NCBI GenBank assembly: GCA_965233665.1 | Contig: CBDDTG010000063.1 | Location: 17,160 to 81,159 of the forward strand | Origin: Bacterioplanes sp965233665 | GTDB taxonomy: Bacteria; Pseudomonadota; Gammaproteobacteria; Pseudomonadales; Oceanobacteraceae | Length of the DNA stretch: 64,000 nt | Reading direction: 5' to 3' | Shown: piece by piece, positions 7,741 to 16,194 of the stretch | How the letters are laid out: the number at the start of each line of letters is the position of its first letter | How positions within the stretch are numbered: the stretch's first letter is position 1 | Position numbers and translations under genes: made by a program | The notes under the pieces: model-generated | The model's input: the letters and a program-made list of their open reading frames with translations, nothing else | Told to the model about the DNA's origin: nothing | The model's database searches: none

Positions 7741-9096
7741 ATCATCGGCATTGAATTCACCGGTAATTTCATTCAGCGCATGCTGCGCCATGCGCAAGTC
7801 TTCGGCCAAGAGTTCACCAGCCGCCATACCTTGCAGCTGCAGCCGCCCGGCATCCAAGGCACTGCCTGCGCGCTGCAGCGCTTCAATATGACGACGACGT
7901 GCCAGAAAGCCGCCCTCTGAGGCGGCATCAAAGCCCATCACGGCTTTTAGATGCTCACGTAAGTTATCCACACCTTGATTGAGCTTGGCGGACAAAGCCA
8001 AGGTCGGTACGGTTTCGTCCGCGCATGTACCCACAGCCAGCCCGGCTAAATCGGCTTTATTGCGCACCACCGTCAGCCGGCCAGAGTGCCAAAGGGTTTC
8101 AGCCAGCTCATTGGCCTGCTGTTGGCCGTCATACAGAGCGTGTAGCAGCGCCAGAGGGTCGGTTTCATCACTGCTGCTGTCGATCATCAGCAGCACACGA
8201 TCCGCTTGCTCGATCTCCGCCCAGGCGCGTTCAATGCCAATGCGCTCGACTTCATCCGGCGCATCGCGCAAGCCTGCAGTGTCGATGATGTGCAGTGGCA
8301 TGCCATCAATGTGGATATGTTCTTTTAAGACGTCGCGCGTGGTGCCGGCAATGTCGGTGACGATGGCCCGCTCCTGGCCCGCCAAGGCGTTTAACAGCGA
8401 CGATTTGCCCGCATTGGGTCGGCCGGCAATCACCACATTCATGCCTTCGCGCAGCAATGAACCCTGATTGGCCTCGCGCATCACCGCGTTTAAAGCCTGT
8501 TCGACCTCGCTGAGCATGGCCTCGACCTTACCATCGGAGAGAAAGTCGATTTCTTCTTCCGGAAAGTCGATGGCTGCTTCCACATACATTCGCAGATGAA
8601 TCAGTTGATCGAGCAAGCTGTGGATACGCTGTGAAAACTCACCTTGTAGCGAACGCAAAGCACAGCGCGCCGCCTGCTCTGACGCCGAGTCAATTAAATC
8701 GGCAATGGCCTCAGCCTGTGCCAAATCGAGCTTGTCGTTCAGGAAAGCGCGTTCAGAAAACTCACCAGGACGTGCCAAACGACAGCCCAGCGCCACCACT
8801 TGCTGCAGCAGCAAATCCAACACCACCGGCCCGCCGTGGCCTTGTAGCTCAAGCACATCTTCACCGGTAAAGGAGTTGGGGCCGGGGAAGAACAGCGCAA
8901 TGCCTTCGTCCAAGACATCGCCTTCAACACTGCGAAACGGCCCGTAGTGCGCGTAGCGGGGCTTTGGAGCGTGGCCTAGAACAGCCTGCGCGACGTCAAC
9001 CGCTTTGCTGCCAGAGATGCGGACAATGCCGACACCGCCACGCCCAGGCGCCGTAGCAATCGCTGCAATGGAATCTTGATGGAGGACTTCAGTCAT
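7699..9096 (-). CDS. mnmE: MnmE (TrmE), tRNA modification GTPase
   Basis: The 465-residue protein is the usual length. It has the N-terminal tetrahydrofolate-binding domain (IAAIATAPGRGGVGIVRISG), a helical domain, and an inserted G domain with GRPNAGKSSLLNAL, DIAGTTRD, DTAGLRD and NKAD. It ends in the conserved FCIGK with the essential Cys three residues before the end. MnmE joins with MnmG to modify U34 of tRNA. It lies downstream of yidC in the same direction, separated by a hairpin at 9146-9167. Its 3' end overlaps the convergent solute-binding protein gene. Confidence 0.98.
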   Translation of the reverse strand: MTEVLHQDSIAAIATAPGRGGVGIVRISGSKAVDVAQAVLGHAPKPRYAHYGPFRSVEGDVLDEGIALFFPGPNSFTGEDVLELQGHGGPVVLDLLLQQVVALGCRLARPGEFSERAFLNDKLDLAQAEAIADLIDSASEQAARCALRSLQGEFSQRIHSLLDQLIHLRMYVEAAIDFPEEEIDFLSDGKVEAMLSEVEQALNAVMREANQGSLLREGMNVVIAGRPNAGKSSLLNALAGQERAIVTDIAGTTRDVLKEHIHIDGMPLHIIDTAGLRDAPDEVERIGIERAWAEIEQADRVLLMIDSSSDETDPLALLHALYDGQQQANELAETLWHSGRLTVVRNKADLAGLAVGTCADETVPTLALSAKLNQGVDNLREHLKAVMGFDAASEGGFLARRRHIEALQRAGSALDAGRLQLQGMAAGELLAEDLRMAQHALNEITGEFNADDLLGEIFGSFCIGK

Positions 9097-9145
9097 GGGG
9101 AGCAGGCCGTCAAAAAGCCTGATTGTAACGCAGGAAGGCAGGGAG

Positions 9146-9167
9146 AGCAGGCCCGTCAGGGCCTGCT
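9146..9167. other. Perfect 9-bp stem-loop between yidC and mnmE
   Basis: AGCAGGCCC and GGGCCTGCT flank the loop GTCA. No U-run follows on the minus strand, so it is more likely an RNA-processing or partial attenuation site than a full terminator. Confidence 0.5.
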
Positions 9168-9189
9168 TGGGCTATTCAATGCGAGTGAA

Positions 9190-10845
9190 TTAGCCCTGTT
9201 TTTCGATCTGCTTGGTAATCACGTATTGCTGTGCAATCGACAGCGCTTGGTTGACCACCCAGTACAACACCAAACCCGCCGGGAACCACAGGAAGAAAAT
9301 GGTGAAGATAATCGGCATAAACTGCATGACTCGCGCCTGCATTGGGTCTGGCGGGGTCGGATTAAGCTTCGTCTGGATAAACATCGCCGCGCCCATGATC
9401 AGCGGTAAGACAAAGTACGGATCTTTAATCGACATGTCTTCAATCCACAGGAAGAACGGCGCCTGGCGCAGCTCTACGGATTCCATCAAAACCCAATACA
9501 AGGCGATAAATACCGGCATCTGGATCAAAATAGGCAAGCACCCGCCCATCGGATTGATCTTTTCGTCGCGATACAGCTTCATCATTTCCTGACCCAGCTT
9601 TTCGCGGTTATCGCCGTATTTGTCCTTAATCTCCTGCATCTTCGGCGCAACTTTGCGCATGTTCGCCATCGAGCGATAGCTCATGGCCGAAGGCTTATAG
9701 AACAAGGCTTTGATGCTAATGGTCAGCAAAATGATCGCCACACCCCAGTTGCCCACCAAGCCATGGAAGAAGCTTAATAACCAGAATAAAGGCTGGGCAA
9801 TCCACCACAACCAGCCGTAGTCGATGGTCAGGTCCAAGTTCTCAGCAATTTCCGCCAAGCGGTCCTGATCTTTCGGGCCCACATACAGTTTCGCACCAAC
9901 GCTGGCGCTGTCACCTGGCGCCACTTCCGTGGCCTGACTGTAAAAGCCAAACAGGTAATTGCCCTTCACATAACGGCCGTTATAGGTGTGTTGCTCATCT
10001 TTAGCTGGAATCCATGCCGACAGGAAGTAGTGCTGCAGCATCGCCGCCCAGCCACCGGTTTCGACCTGTTTGTAGGCGCCGTCTTCCAGATCATCGAAGG
10101 TCACCTTTTCATAGCGGTTTTCAGAGGTGGTTAACGCCGCCCCCAAATAGGACTGCATGCCCATTTGGTTGCCCTGAGATGGATCGCCAGAGCCGTCGCG
10201 CTTTAACTGGGCATAAAACACGCCCTGCCAAGGCTGCTCAGACAGGTTGCGAATGCGGTACGAGATATCCACCAGGTATTCACCGCGGGTAAAGGTGAAT
10301 ACTTTATCCACCTCGGCTTTGTCGCTGCGATGGGTCAGGACCACTTCCAAGGTTTGCTGATCGTCACTGAGTTCATAGCGGGTGCTGTCGCTGTTAAACA
10401 GCGCCTTACCCTGAGCATCAATGCCATCACGCCCCAGTAAGCCACTTTGCGCAACATAGGTACGACGGCTGTTGCGCTCCAGCAATGTAAACGGCACGTC
10501 CTTTTGCTCAATCGATACCGGGTAGGCTGGCAGCAGCACTTCAACGACTTCGCCGCCCAGTGGGTCGATGGTGACGTTTAGCACATCGGTCATCACCTGA
10601 ATCAACTCACCGCTGGCCTGTGGTTGTTCGTTCACATCCGGTTGCGCAGTGGCAACGGCGGGGGCATCGGCATCTTGGCTATTATCGCCATCAATTGCGG
10701 CTAATGGCGCTTCCTGTGAGGACGGTACGGCCGCAATCGGCTGATTGTCCTGCGGTTTGCTTCCATAGTCATCGTTCCAGGCCAGAATCAGAAAATAGCT
10801 ACTGATAGCTAGACCAATAAAAATCAACGTACGGCGGATATCCAT
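9190..10845 (-). CDS. yidC: YidC membrane protein insertase
   Basis: The 551-residue protein starts at ATG 10845 (MDIRRTLIF), two bases after the yidD stop; an earlier in-frame ATG lies within yidD. The first helix is followed by a large periplasmic beta domain (about residues 60-330). The conserved core begins near YGWLWWIAQPLFWLLSFFHG and has five membrane helices, with KALFYKPSAMSYRSMANMRK and GCLPILIQMPVF typical of YidC. It inserts and folds inner-membrane proteins with or without SecYEG. It belongs to the rpmH-rnpA-yidD-yidC-mnmE group. Confidence 0.97.
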   Translation of the reverse strand: MDIRRTLIFIGLAISSYFLILAWNDDYGSKPQDNQPIAAVPSSQEAPLAAIDGDNSQDADAPAVATAQPDVNEQPQASGELIQVMTDVLNVTIDPLGGEVVEVLLPAYPVSIEQKDVPFTLLERNSRRTYVAQSGLLGRDGIDAQGKALFNSDSTRYELSDDQQTLEVVLTHRSDKAEVDKVFTFTRGEYLVDISYRIRNLSEQPWQGVFYAQLKRDGSGDPSQGNQMGMQSYLGAALTTSENRYEKVTFDDLEDGAYKQVETGGWAAMLQHYFLSAWIPAKDEQHTYNGRYVKGNYLFGFYSQATEVAPGDSASVGAKLYVGPKDQDRLAEIAENLDLTIDYGWLWWIAQPLFWLLSFFHGLVGNWGVAIILLTISIKALFYKPSAMSYRSMANMRKVAPKMQEIKDKYGDNREKLGQEMMKLYRDEKINPMGGCLPILIQMPVFIALYWVLMESVELRQAPFFLWIEDMSIKDPYFVLPLIMGAAMFIQTKLNPTPPDPMQARVMQFMPIIFTIFFLWFPAGLVLYWVVNQALSIAQQYVITKQIEKQG

Positions 10846-10847
10846 GA

Positions 10848-11138
10848 TTAGGGTTTCCGTTGACAACAGTTAGGTGAATGGGAGTCAGGTACCGGGTCAT
10901 AACCATGAGAAGCCCATGGATGACACCGAAAAATGCGTTTGATCGTCATGCCGCCACCGCGCCAAAAACCATGCCGGCGGATCGCTTCATCGGCGTAACT
11001 GGAACAGGTCGGATAATAACGGCAACGACTGGGAATCAGGGGACTGATGGCAAGTCGATAAAAGCGGATGAGCAACAACAGGCAGTTAGCGCCCAGACTG
11101 GGGTCGCTGTTTGCGTTGACCTTGTGCTCGTTTGCCAT
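10848..11138 (-). CDS. yidD: YidD, membrane protein insertion efficiency factor
   Basis: The 96-residue protein has the family signature: LLIRFYRLAISPLIPSRCRYYP, then TCSSYADEAIRRHG, and IKRIFRCHPW with GYDPVPD near the end. It is an amphipathic membrane-associated protein that aids YidC-dependent insertion. The chosen ATG at 11138 lies 53 bases inside rnpA; a shorter form starting closer to the conserved core is possible. The stop is two bases before the yidC start. Confidence 0.93.
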   Translation of the reverse strand: MANEHKVNANSDPSLGANCLLLLIRFYRLAISPLIPSRCRYYPTCSSYADEAIRRHGFWRGGGMTIKRIFRCHPWASHGYDPVPDSHSPNCCQRKP

Positions 11139-11490
11139 GGCTGGGACGCTTTAATCGGAACCAAAGGGCGTCAATCATCTCACGAATCTGCTGGTTGTCC
11201 AGTGCGACCAGACCGCCCCGAGCCAGCACGACGTAGTCGGCAGCCGGTAGCTCATGCTGGTGGTGACGAAAAGACTCGCGCACCAAACGCCGTACCCGAT
11301 TGCGGGCAACAGCCAGCTTGATTTGTTTTTTTGCCAGCACAAAACCAAGACGTGGTTGATCACTGTCATTGGCGCTGGCTAACACCAGCAGGTGAGGTGT
11401 GCTGCCGCGTAACTCAGTGTGATCGAACACCCGTTTAAACTCGACCGGTTTGAGTAACCGTGAGGCGCGTGTGAATCCGAAATCAGGCAT
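11086..11490 (-). CDS. rnpA: RnpA, protein subunit of ribonuclease P
   Basis: The 134-residue protein binds the RNase P RNA and helps remove tRNA 5' leaders. The start MPDFGFTRASRLLKPVEFKRVF fits the family, and an earlier in-frame ATG adds unconserved residues. The RNR signature is visible as LAVARNRVRRLVRESFR. It lies between rpmH (24-base gap) and yidD, which overlaps its 3' end by 53 bases. Confidence 0.96.
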   Translation of the reverse strand: MPDFGFTRASRLLKPVEFKRVFDHTELRGSTPHLLVLASANDSDQPRLGFVLAKKQIKLAVARNRVRRLVRESFRHHQHELPAADYVVLARGGLVALDNQQIREMIDALWFRLKRPSHGKRAQGQRKQRPQSGR

Positions 11491-11514
11491 TGATGAGCGG
11501 CAGCAAAGGCGCAA

Positions 11515-11649
11515 TTAGGCAGACAGTACGTGACGGCCTTTTGCACGACGACGAGCCAGAACCTGACGGCCGTTTTTGGTCGCCATACGGGCACGGAAGC
11601 CATGAGTACGCTTGCGCTTCAGAACGCTTGGTTGAAATGTACGTTTCAT
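11515..11649 (-). CDS. rpmH: Ribosomal protein bL34
   Basis: The 44-residue protein reads MKRTFQPSVLKRKRTHGF followed by RARMATKNGRQVLARRRAKG, a near-perfect bL34 sequence. It is a highly basic protein of the large subunit. It heads the rpmH-rnpA-yidD-yidC group, reading away from oriC, as in most bacteria. Confidence 0.98.
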   Translation of the reverse strand: MKRTFQPSVLKRKRTHGFRARMATKNGRQVLARRRAKGRHVLSA

Positions 11650-12391
11650 AACAAAGTCACTCGGTTAAGAGAATTAAACTCTGACCCTGAGTGTCACCAA
11701 AGCAGTGCTACCCGTGGGCCTGAAAATTAAGGCCGGCAATTGTATGAGAAAGAACCAGCGAAGGCAATGACTGAATTTTGATCACTCAAGCTGTTGGCTG
11801 TCAGCGTGAGTTATCCCCCTGTGTGAAAAAGAATGAATGAAAGTGAATGTGTGTGAAGGAAAGGAAGGAGTAGTTCGTTATTTTTAATCTTAGTACCAAG
11901 CAATTCTGTGGTTAACTGGAAAATATCCTTATAAAACAATACCTTACATACTTATTAACCCTGGTATAAGCAAGGTATGAGCTGCGCAAAACCGGCGTAT
12001 GAACGGTGGACGAAAACCGCTGTTGTACACATGGGAAATTTTTCCCTTCAGTCTATCCACATTTGTTCAGAGTTTTCCTGGCGCTCATCCACAGCTTTGC
12101 CGGAGTTTTTTTGCGCTTCTTAAGCGATGAACGGCAATCCTAGTTTGGCCGTGTGAATCGCTGTGGATAACCTTGTTGCCATGCAGTAGAATGCCCGGTT
12201 CGTTTTGGCATATCAGGCTGTGCCAACGGCTCGGTGAATGCGCTGCGGTGTGCTTATCTTCAGCGCACAAACGCGCCAGTGTGGATCGCCCGCTGCCGTT
12301 GCTTATCAGAGCGTCGTAATCGTGCCTATATATAGTGGCAAGATTGGCCGAGCACAGTCTGTTGAATCCTGTTTCCTGAATTGAGGTAGCC
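11650..12391. other. oriC: Chromosomal replication origin oriC (rpmH-dnaA intergenic region)
   Basis: The 742-base gap between divergent rpmH and dnaA has no gene. DnaA boxes: TGTGGATAA at 12162-12170 (perfect, minus); CTATCCACA at 12053-12061, TCATCCACA at 12085-12093 and TGTGGTTAA at 11907-11915 (each 8/9); TTATCCCCC at 11811-11819 and TGTGGATCG at 12280-12288 (7/9). An AT-rich stretch at about 11870-11970 is the likely DNA-unwinding element. The location matches the Pseudomonas origin. Promoters for rpmH and dnaA also lie here. Confidence 0.85.
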
Positions 12392-13891
12392 GTGACCGCT
12401 TTGTGGCAAGAATGTCTGGGTCAGCTGCAGCACGAATTACCAGCGCAGCAATACAACACCTGGATCCGTCCGTTAGTCGCCAGTAGCGATGAAGGCCAGC
12501 TGGTTCTGAGTGCGCCCAATCGCTTCGTGAAAGATTGGGTGAAGGATAAGTACCTGCAACGCATTCAGGAAATTCTGTCCGAACTCAATGGTGGTCGCAT
12601 CACGCACGTGGAGTTGGCCGTGGGTGAGTCGCAGCCTATGTTTCGCCCGCAAGCGGCTGCTCGTCCAGCGACACCGCCCCCCAGGCCTGCACCTCGCTCC
12701 AACAGCCAAGAGCAATACGGTTTTGCAGCGCCGCGCACCAGTGCGCCGTTGCAAGGTGAGTTGCTGGATGATTTGCCTGCACAGCAGCCAGCCGCACCTG
12801 CGCCACGGCCTGAGCCGGCGCCGGTTGCGCGTCGTGAGCGCAATGTGCAGGTTGAAGGTGGCTTAAAGCATCAGAGTTTTTTGAACAAAAACTTCACCTT
12901 CGAAACCTTTGTTGAAGGTAAGAGCAACCAGCTCGCCCATGCCGCAGCACGGCAGGTAGCGGAAAACGCCGGCGGCTCCTACAACCCACTGTTTATATAC
13001 GGTGGCGTCGGCTTGGGTAAAACCCACTTGATGCACGCTGTGGGTAACTATCTGCAAAAGAAAGATGGCAATGCCAAAGTGCTGTATGTGCACTCTGAAC
13101 GCTTTGTGCAAGACATGGTGAAGGCGCTGCAGCTAAACGCCATTAACGAGTTCAAGCGTTTTTACCGTGGACTTGATGCTTTGCTGATCGATGATATTCA
13201 GTTTTTTGCTGGCAAAGAGCGCTCCCAGGAAGAGTTTTTCCACACCTTTAATGCCTTGCTCGAAGGCGGGCAGCAAATGATTCTGACCTGTGATCGCTAC
13301 CCTAAAGAAATTAACGGCTTGGAGGAGCGCCTCAAAAGCCGCTTTGGATGGGGTCTGACCGTCGCGGTTGAGCCCCCCGAACTGGAAACTCGGGTCGCAA
13401 TTCTGATGAAGAAGGCTGAACAAACCGGCGTGCACTTGCCAGACGATGCCGCTTTCTTTATTGCTCAGAAAATTCGCTCGAATGTGCGCGAGCTAGAAGG
13501 GGCACTGAAACGGGTGGTGGCGAACTCGCACTTCACCGGCAGTGAAATCACGTTGCCCTTTATTAAAGAGTCATTGAAAGACTTGCTGGCACTGCAAGAT
13601 AAGCAGGTCAGCATTGATAATATTCAACGCACGGTGGCGGAGTATTACAAAATCAAACTCTCTGATTTACTATCTAAACGCCGCACCCGCTCCATCGCTC
13701 GTCCGCGTCAGGTAGCGATGGCATTGAGTAAAGAACTGACCAATCACAGCTTGCCAGAAATTGGCGATGCATTTGGTGGTCGTGACCACACGACAGTGCT
13801 GCACGCATGTCGTAAAATCAAAGAATTGCAGGAATCCAGCGCAGACATTCGGGAAGATTACAAAAACCTGTTGCGCTCACTGACAACCTAG
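12392..13891 (+). CDS. dnaA: DnaA, chromosomal replication initiator
   Basis: The 499-residue protein starts at GTG 12392 with GAGG upstream. Domain I covers about residues 1-80. A Pro/Ala/Gln-rich linker follows (about 85-155). Domain III is the AAA+ ATPase with Walker A GGVGLGKTH (near 204) and Walker B LLIDDIQFF (near 262). Domain IV ends in the DnaA signature FGGRDHTTVLHACRKI, which reads DnaA boxes. It opens oriC and often represses its own gene. dnaN follows after 16 bases. Confidence 0.99.
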   Translation: MTALWQECLGQLQHELPAQQYNTWIRPLVASSDEGQLVLSAPNRFVKDWVKDKYLQRIQEILSELNGGRITHVELAVGESQPMFRPQAAARPATPPPRPAPRSNSQEQYGFAAPRTSAPLQGELLDDLPAQQPAAPAPRPEPAPVARRERNVQVEGGLKHQSFLNKNFTFETFVEGKSNQLAHAAARQVAENAGGSYNPLFIYGGVGLGKTHLMHAVGNYLQKKDGNAKVLYVHSERFVQDMVKALQLNAINEFKRFYRGLDALLIDDIQFFAGKERSQEEFFHTFNALLEGGQQMILTCDRYPKEINGLEERLKSRFGWGLTVAVEPPELETRVAILMKKAEQTGVHLPDDAAFFIAQKIRSNVRELEGALKRVVANSHFTGSEITLPFIKESLKDLLALQDKQVSIDNIQRTVAEYYKIKLSDLLSKRRTRSIARPRQVAMALSKELTNHSLPEIGDAFGGRDHTTVLHACRKIKELQESSADIREDYKNLLRSLTT

Positions 13892-13907
13892 ACTGAGTGG
13901 GAGAACC

Positions 13908-15008
13908 ATGAAATTCGTTATCTCTAGGGAAGCCCTTCTACGTCCACTGCAGCTGGTGGCGGGTGTGGTAGAAAAACGCCAAACGCTGCCCGTGCTGTCG
14001 AATGTGCTGCTGGAGGTGAAAGGACAGCAGCTGGCGCTGACAGGCACCGACCTGGAAGTTGAGCTGATCGGTCGGGTGACGCTGGATGAAGTCGGCCAGG
14101 AAGGCGAAATTACCGTGCCGGCGAAAAAGCTGATGGATATTTGCCGCACCTTGCCAGACGGCGCCCAGATCGAAGTGGAGCAAGACGCCCAACGCGTTAA
14201 CGTGCGCTCTGGTCGTTCACGCTTTGCTTTATCCACCTTACCGGCGACTGAGTTTCCTAACGTTGACAGCACCGTGGATGAGCAGGTCTTCAGCCTGGAG
14301 CAGAGCAAACTGCGCCGCGTGATCGATCGTACCAGCTTTGCCATGGCGCAGCAGGATGTGCGTTATTACCTCAACGGCATGCTGTTCGATGTATCAGCGA
14401 ATCAATTGCGCACTGTGTCTACCGATGGCCATCGCTTGGCCATGGCGCATGTGGATATTGCGGGTCCAGATACCGCACAGCAAATGATCGTGCCGCGCAA
14501 AGGCGTTCTGGAAATGGCCAAGTTAATGACCGATCCAGAGGCCAGCGTTGAAGTGGCTTTAAGCAGCAAGCATCTGCGCTTGGTGACGGAAACCTTTACC
14601 TTCACGACGAAATTGGTGGATGGCAAGTTCCCAGACTACGGTCGAGTCATTCCGAAAAACGGCACCAACGTTATGTTGGCGGATCGTCAGGAGCTGCGTC
14701 AGGTTTTCCAACGCACCGCGATTTTGTCTAACGAGAAGTATCGTGGCGTGCGCTTGGTGCTGGATACCGACTTGCTGAAGGTGTTTGCCAACAACCCAGA
14801 GCAGGAAGAAGCCGAAGAAGCCGTTGCCGTGGATTACCAAGGCGACAAGCTGGAAATTGGTTTCAACGTTTCTTATCTGCAAGATGTCATGGCGGTGTTG
14901 GATACCGAACAGGTCAAGTTAACCATGGGCGACGCGACGGCCAGTGCCTTGCTGGAAGAACCGGAAAACGGCGACGCCATTTACGTGGTTATGCCGATGC
15001 GTCTGTAA
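13908..15008 (+). CDS. dnaN: DnaN, DNA polymerase III sliding clamp (beta)
   Basis: The 366-residue protein is the standard length of the ring-shaped clamp that tethers polymerase III to DNA. It begins MKFVISREALLRPLQLVAGVVEKRQTLPVLSN, cited here by MKFVISREALL and KRQTLPVLSNVLL, and ends with the conserved YVVMPMRL that forms part of the partner-binding pocket. GGGAG precedes the ATG. It lies between dnaA and recF, 13 bases before the recF start. Confidence 0.99.
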   Translation: MKFVISREALLRPLQLVAGVVEKRQTLPVLSNVLLEVKGQQLALTGTDLEVELIGRVTLDEVGQEGEITVPAKKLMDICRTLPDGAQIEVEQDAQRVNVRSGRSRFALSTLPATEFPNVDSTVDEQVFSLEQSKLRRVIDRTSFAMAQQDVRYYLNGMLFDVSANQLRTVSTDGHRLAMAHVDIAGPDTAQQMIVPRKGVLEMAKLMTDPEASVEVALSSKHLRLVTETFTFTTKLVDGKFPDYGRVIPKNGTNVMLADRQELRQVFQRTAILSNEKYRGVRLVLDTDLLKVFANNPEQEEAEEAVAVDYQGDKLEIGFNVSYLQDVMAVLDTEQVKLTMGDATASALLEEPENGDAIYVVMPMRL

Positions 15009-15021
15009 GCGACTCTTTTTT

Positions 15022-16137
15022 ATGCCTATCCGGCAACTCCAAGTCAGCGGTGTGCGCAATTTGCAGCCGCTGACGATTAATCCCCATCCCGCGATTAACT
15101 TTCTTTACGGTGATAACGGTTCCGGCAAATCCAGTGTGCTGGAGGCCATTGCCTTATTGTCGTCTGGCAAATCGTTTCGTACCACTCAGTTTAAACACGT
15201 GCTAAGTCATCAGCAGGATCGCATGGAATTGATGCTGCAGTTGGACGACGATCACCTTGGCGAGTGCGAGCTGCACAGTCTGCGGTTAAAGAGTGGCGAT
15301 CAACTGCTGAAGATTAATGGCTCAGTGTTGACCTCCCAGGCGGAAGCGGCGCATTGGTTGCCCGTTCAAGTGATTGAACCGAATACCTTTCGCTTGCTGT
15401 CGGGGTCTCCCGAAGAGCGTCGACAGTTTATCGACTGGGGTGTGTTCCACGTGGAACAAGGGTTTATGGAGAACTGGAAAACCTTTCGCCAGCAACTTAA
15501 ACAACGCAATGCCGTGCTTAAGCAAAAGCAGGAAGAGTGGCTGAGTGTTTGGAACCCTGGTTACATCGAAAGCGCTGAAGCAATCGATCAACAGCGCCAG
15601 TCTTATCTAAAGCGGTTTAAACCTGAATTTGAGCGCATTCTTAGCCAGTTGGACGACAGCCTAGAAATTCAGCTGACGTATTATCGTGGCTGGGAAAAGG
15701 ACAGTGCGTTGAGCGATGTACTCGCTCGCCAGCAAGAGCGCGATTTAAACCTTGGCTACAGCCAATCTGGCCCACACAGGGCCGAGCTGCGCATCAAGGT
15801 TGATAAGCAGCCGGCTGCCGATATTCTGTCGCGTGGTCAGCAGAAAACCGTGGTGGCAGCGCTTAAGATTGCGCAGGGAAGTCTGTTTCAAAAAGAGAGC
15901 GGCCGCAGCACCATTTATCTGGTGGATGACTTGGCGTCAGAGTTGGATGAAAAGCATCGTTTTGCTTTATGCAAACTGCTGGAAGACTTAAAATGTCAGG
16001 TCTTTGTTACCAGCATCGATAAAGAAAAGTTAACGGACATCTGGCGTCCTACGGCCAGTAAAGTGTTCCACGTGGAACATGGTGCTGTCAGGGAGACAGA
16101 CCAAGCCTCGCCAACGGCCAAAACAACTCACGAATGA
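15022..16137 (+). CDS. recF: RecF, recombination and gap-repair ATPase
   Basis: The 371-residue SMC-like ATPase helps load RecA at single-strand gaps with RecO and RecR. The start MPIRQLQVSGVRNL fits the family; upstream in-frame codons lie in dnaN. Walker A is GDNGSGKSS (residues 30-38). SRGQQKTVVAALKIAQ is the ABC signature region and YLVDDLASELDE is Walker B. Two parS sites lie inside the gene at 15443-15458 and 16064-16079, both read as FHVE. Confidence 0.98.
   Translation: MPIRQLQVSGVRNLQPLTINPHPAINFLYGDNGSGKSSVLEAIALLSSGKSFRTTQFKHVLSHQQDRMELMLQLDDDHLGECELHSLRLKSGDQLLKINGSVLTSQAEAAHWLPVQVIEPNTFRLLSGSPEERRQFIDWGVFHVEQGFMENWKTFRQQLKQRNAVLKQKQEEWLSVWNPGYIESAEAIDQQRQSYLKRFKPEFERILSQLDDSLEIQLTYYRGWEKDSALSDVLARQQERDLNLGYSQSGPHRAELRIKVDKQPAADILSRGQQKTVVAALKIAQGSLFQKESGRSTIYLVDDLASELDEKHRFALCKLLEDLKCQVFVTSIDKEKLTDIWRPTASKVFHVEHGAVRETDQASPTAKTTHE
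15443..15458. promoter_or_regulatory. parS: parS site 1 (within recF)
   Basis: TGTTCCACGTGGAACA is a perfect 16-bp palindrome matching the Pseudomonas-type ParB-binding site. ParB loads here, spreads, and with ParA segregates the origin region. parA and parB are expected just left of mnmG, outside the window. Confidence 0.93.
16064..16079. promoter_or_regulatory. parS: parS site 2 (end of recF)
   Basis: A second exact TGTTCCACGTGGAACA, 621 bases after the first and near the recF stop. Confidence 0.93.
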
Positions 16138-16194
16138 TCTTCTCTGGTGCGATAGCGCATCACAGAGAACTACCGATTTAAAGAGGAACACCGA

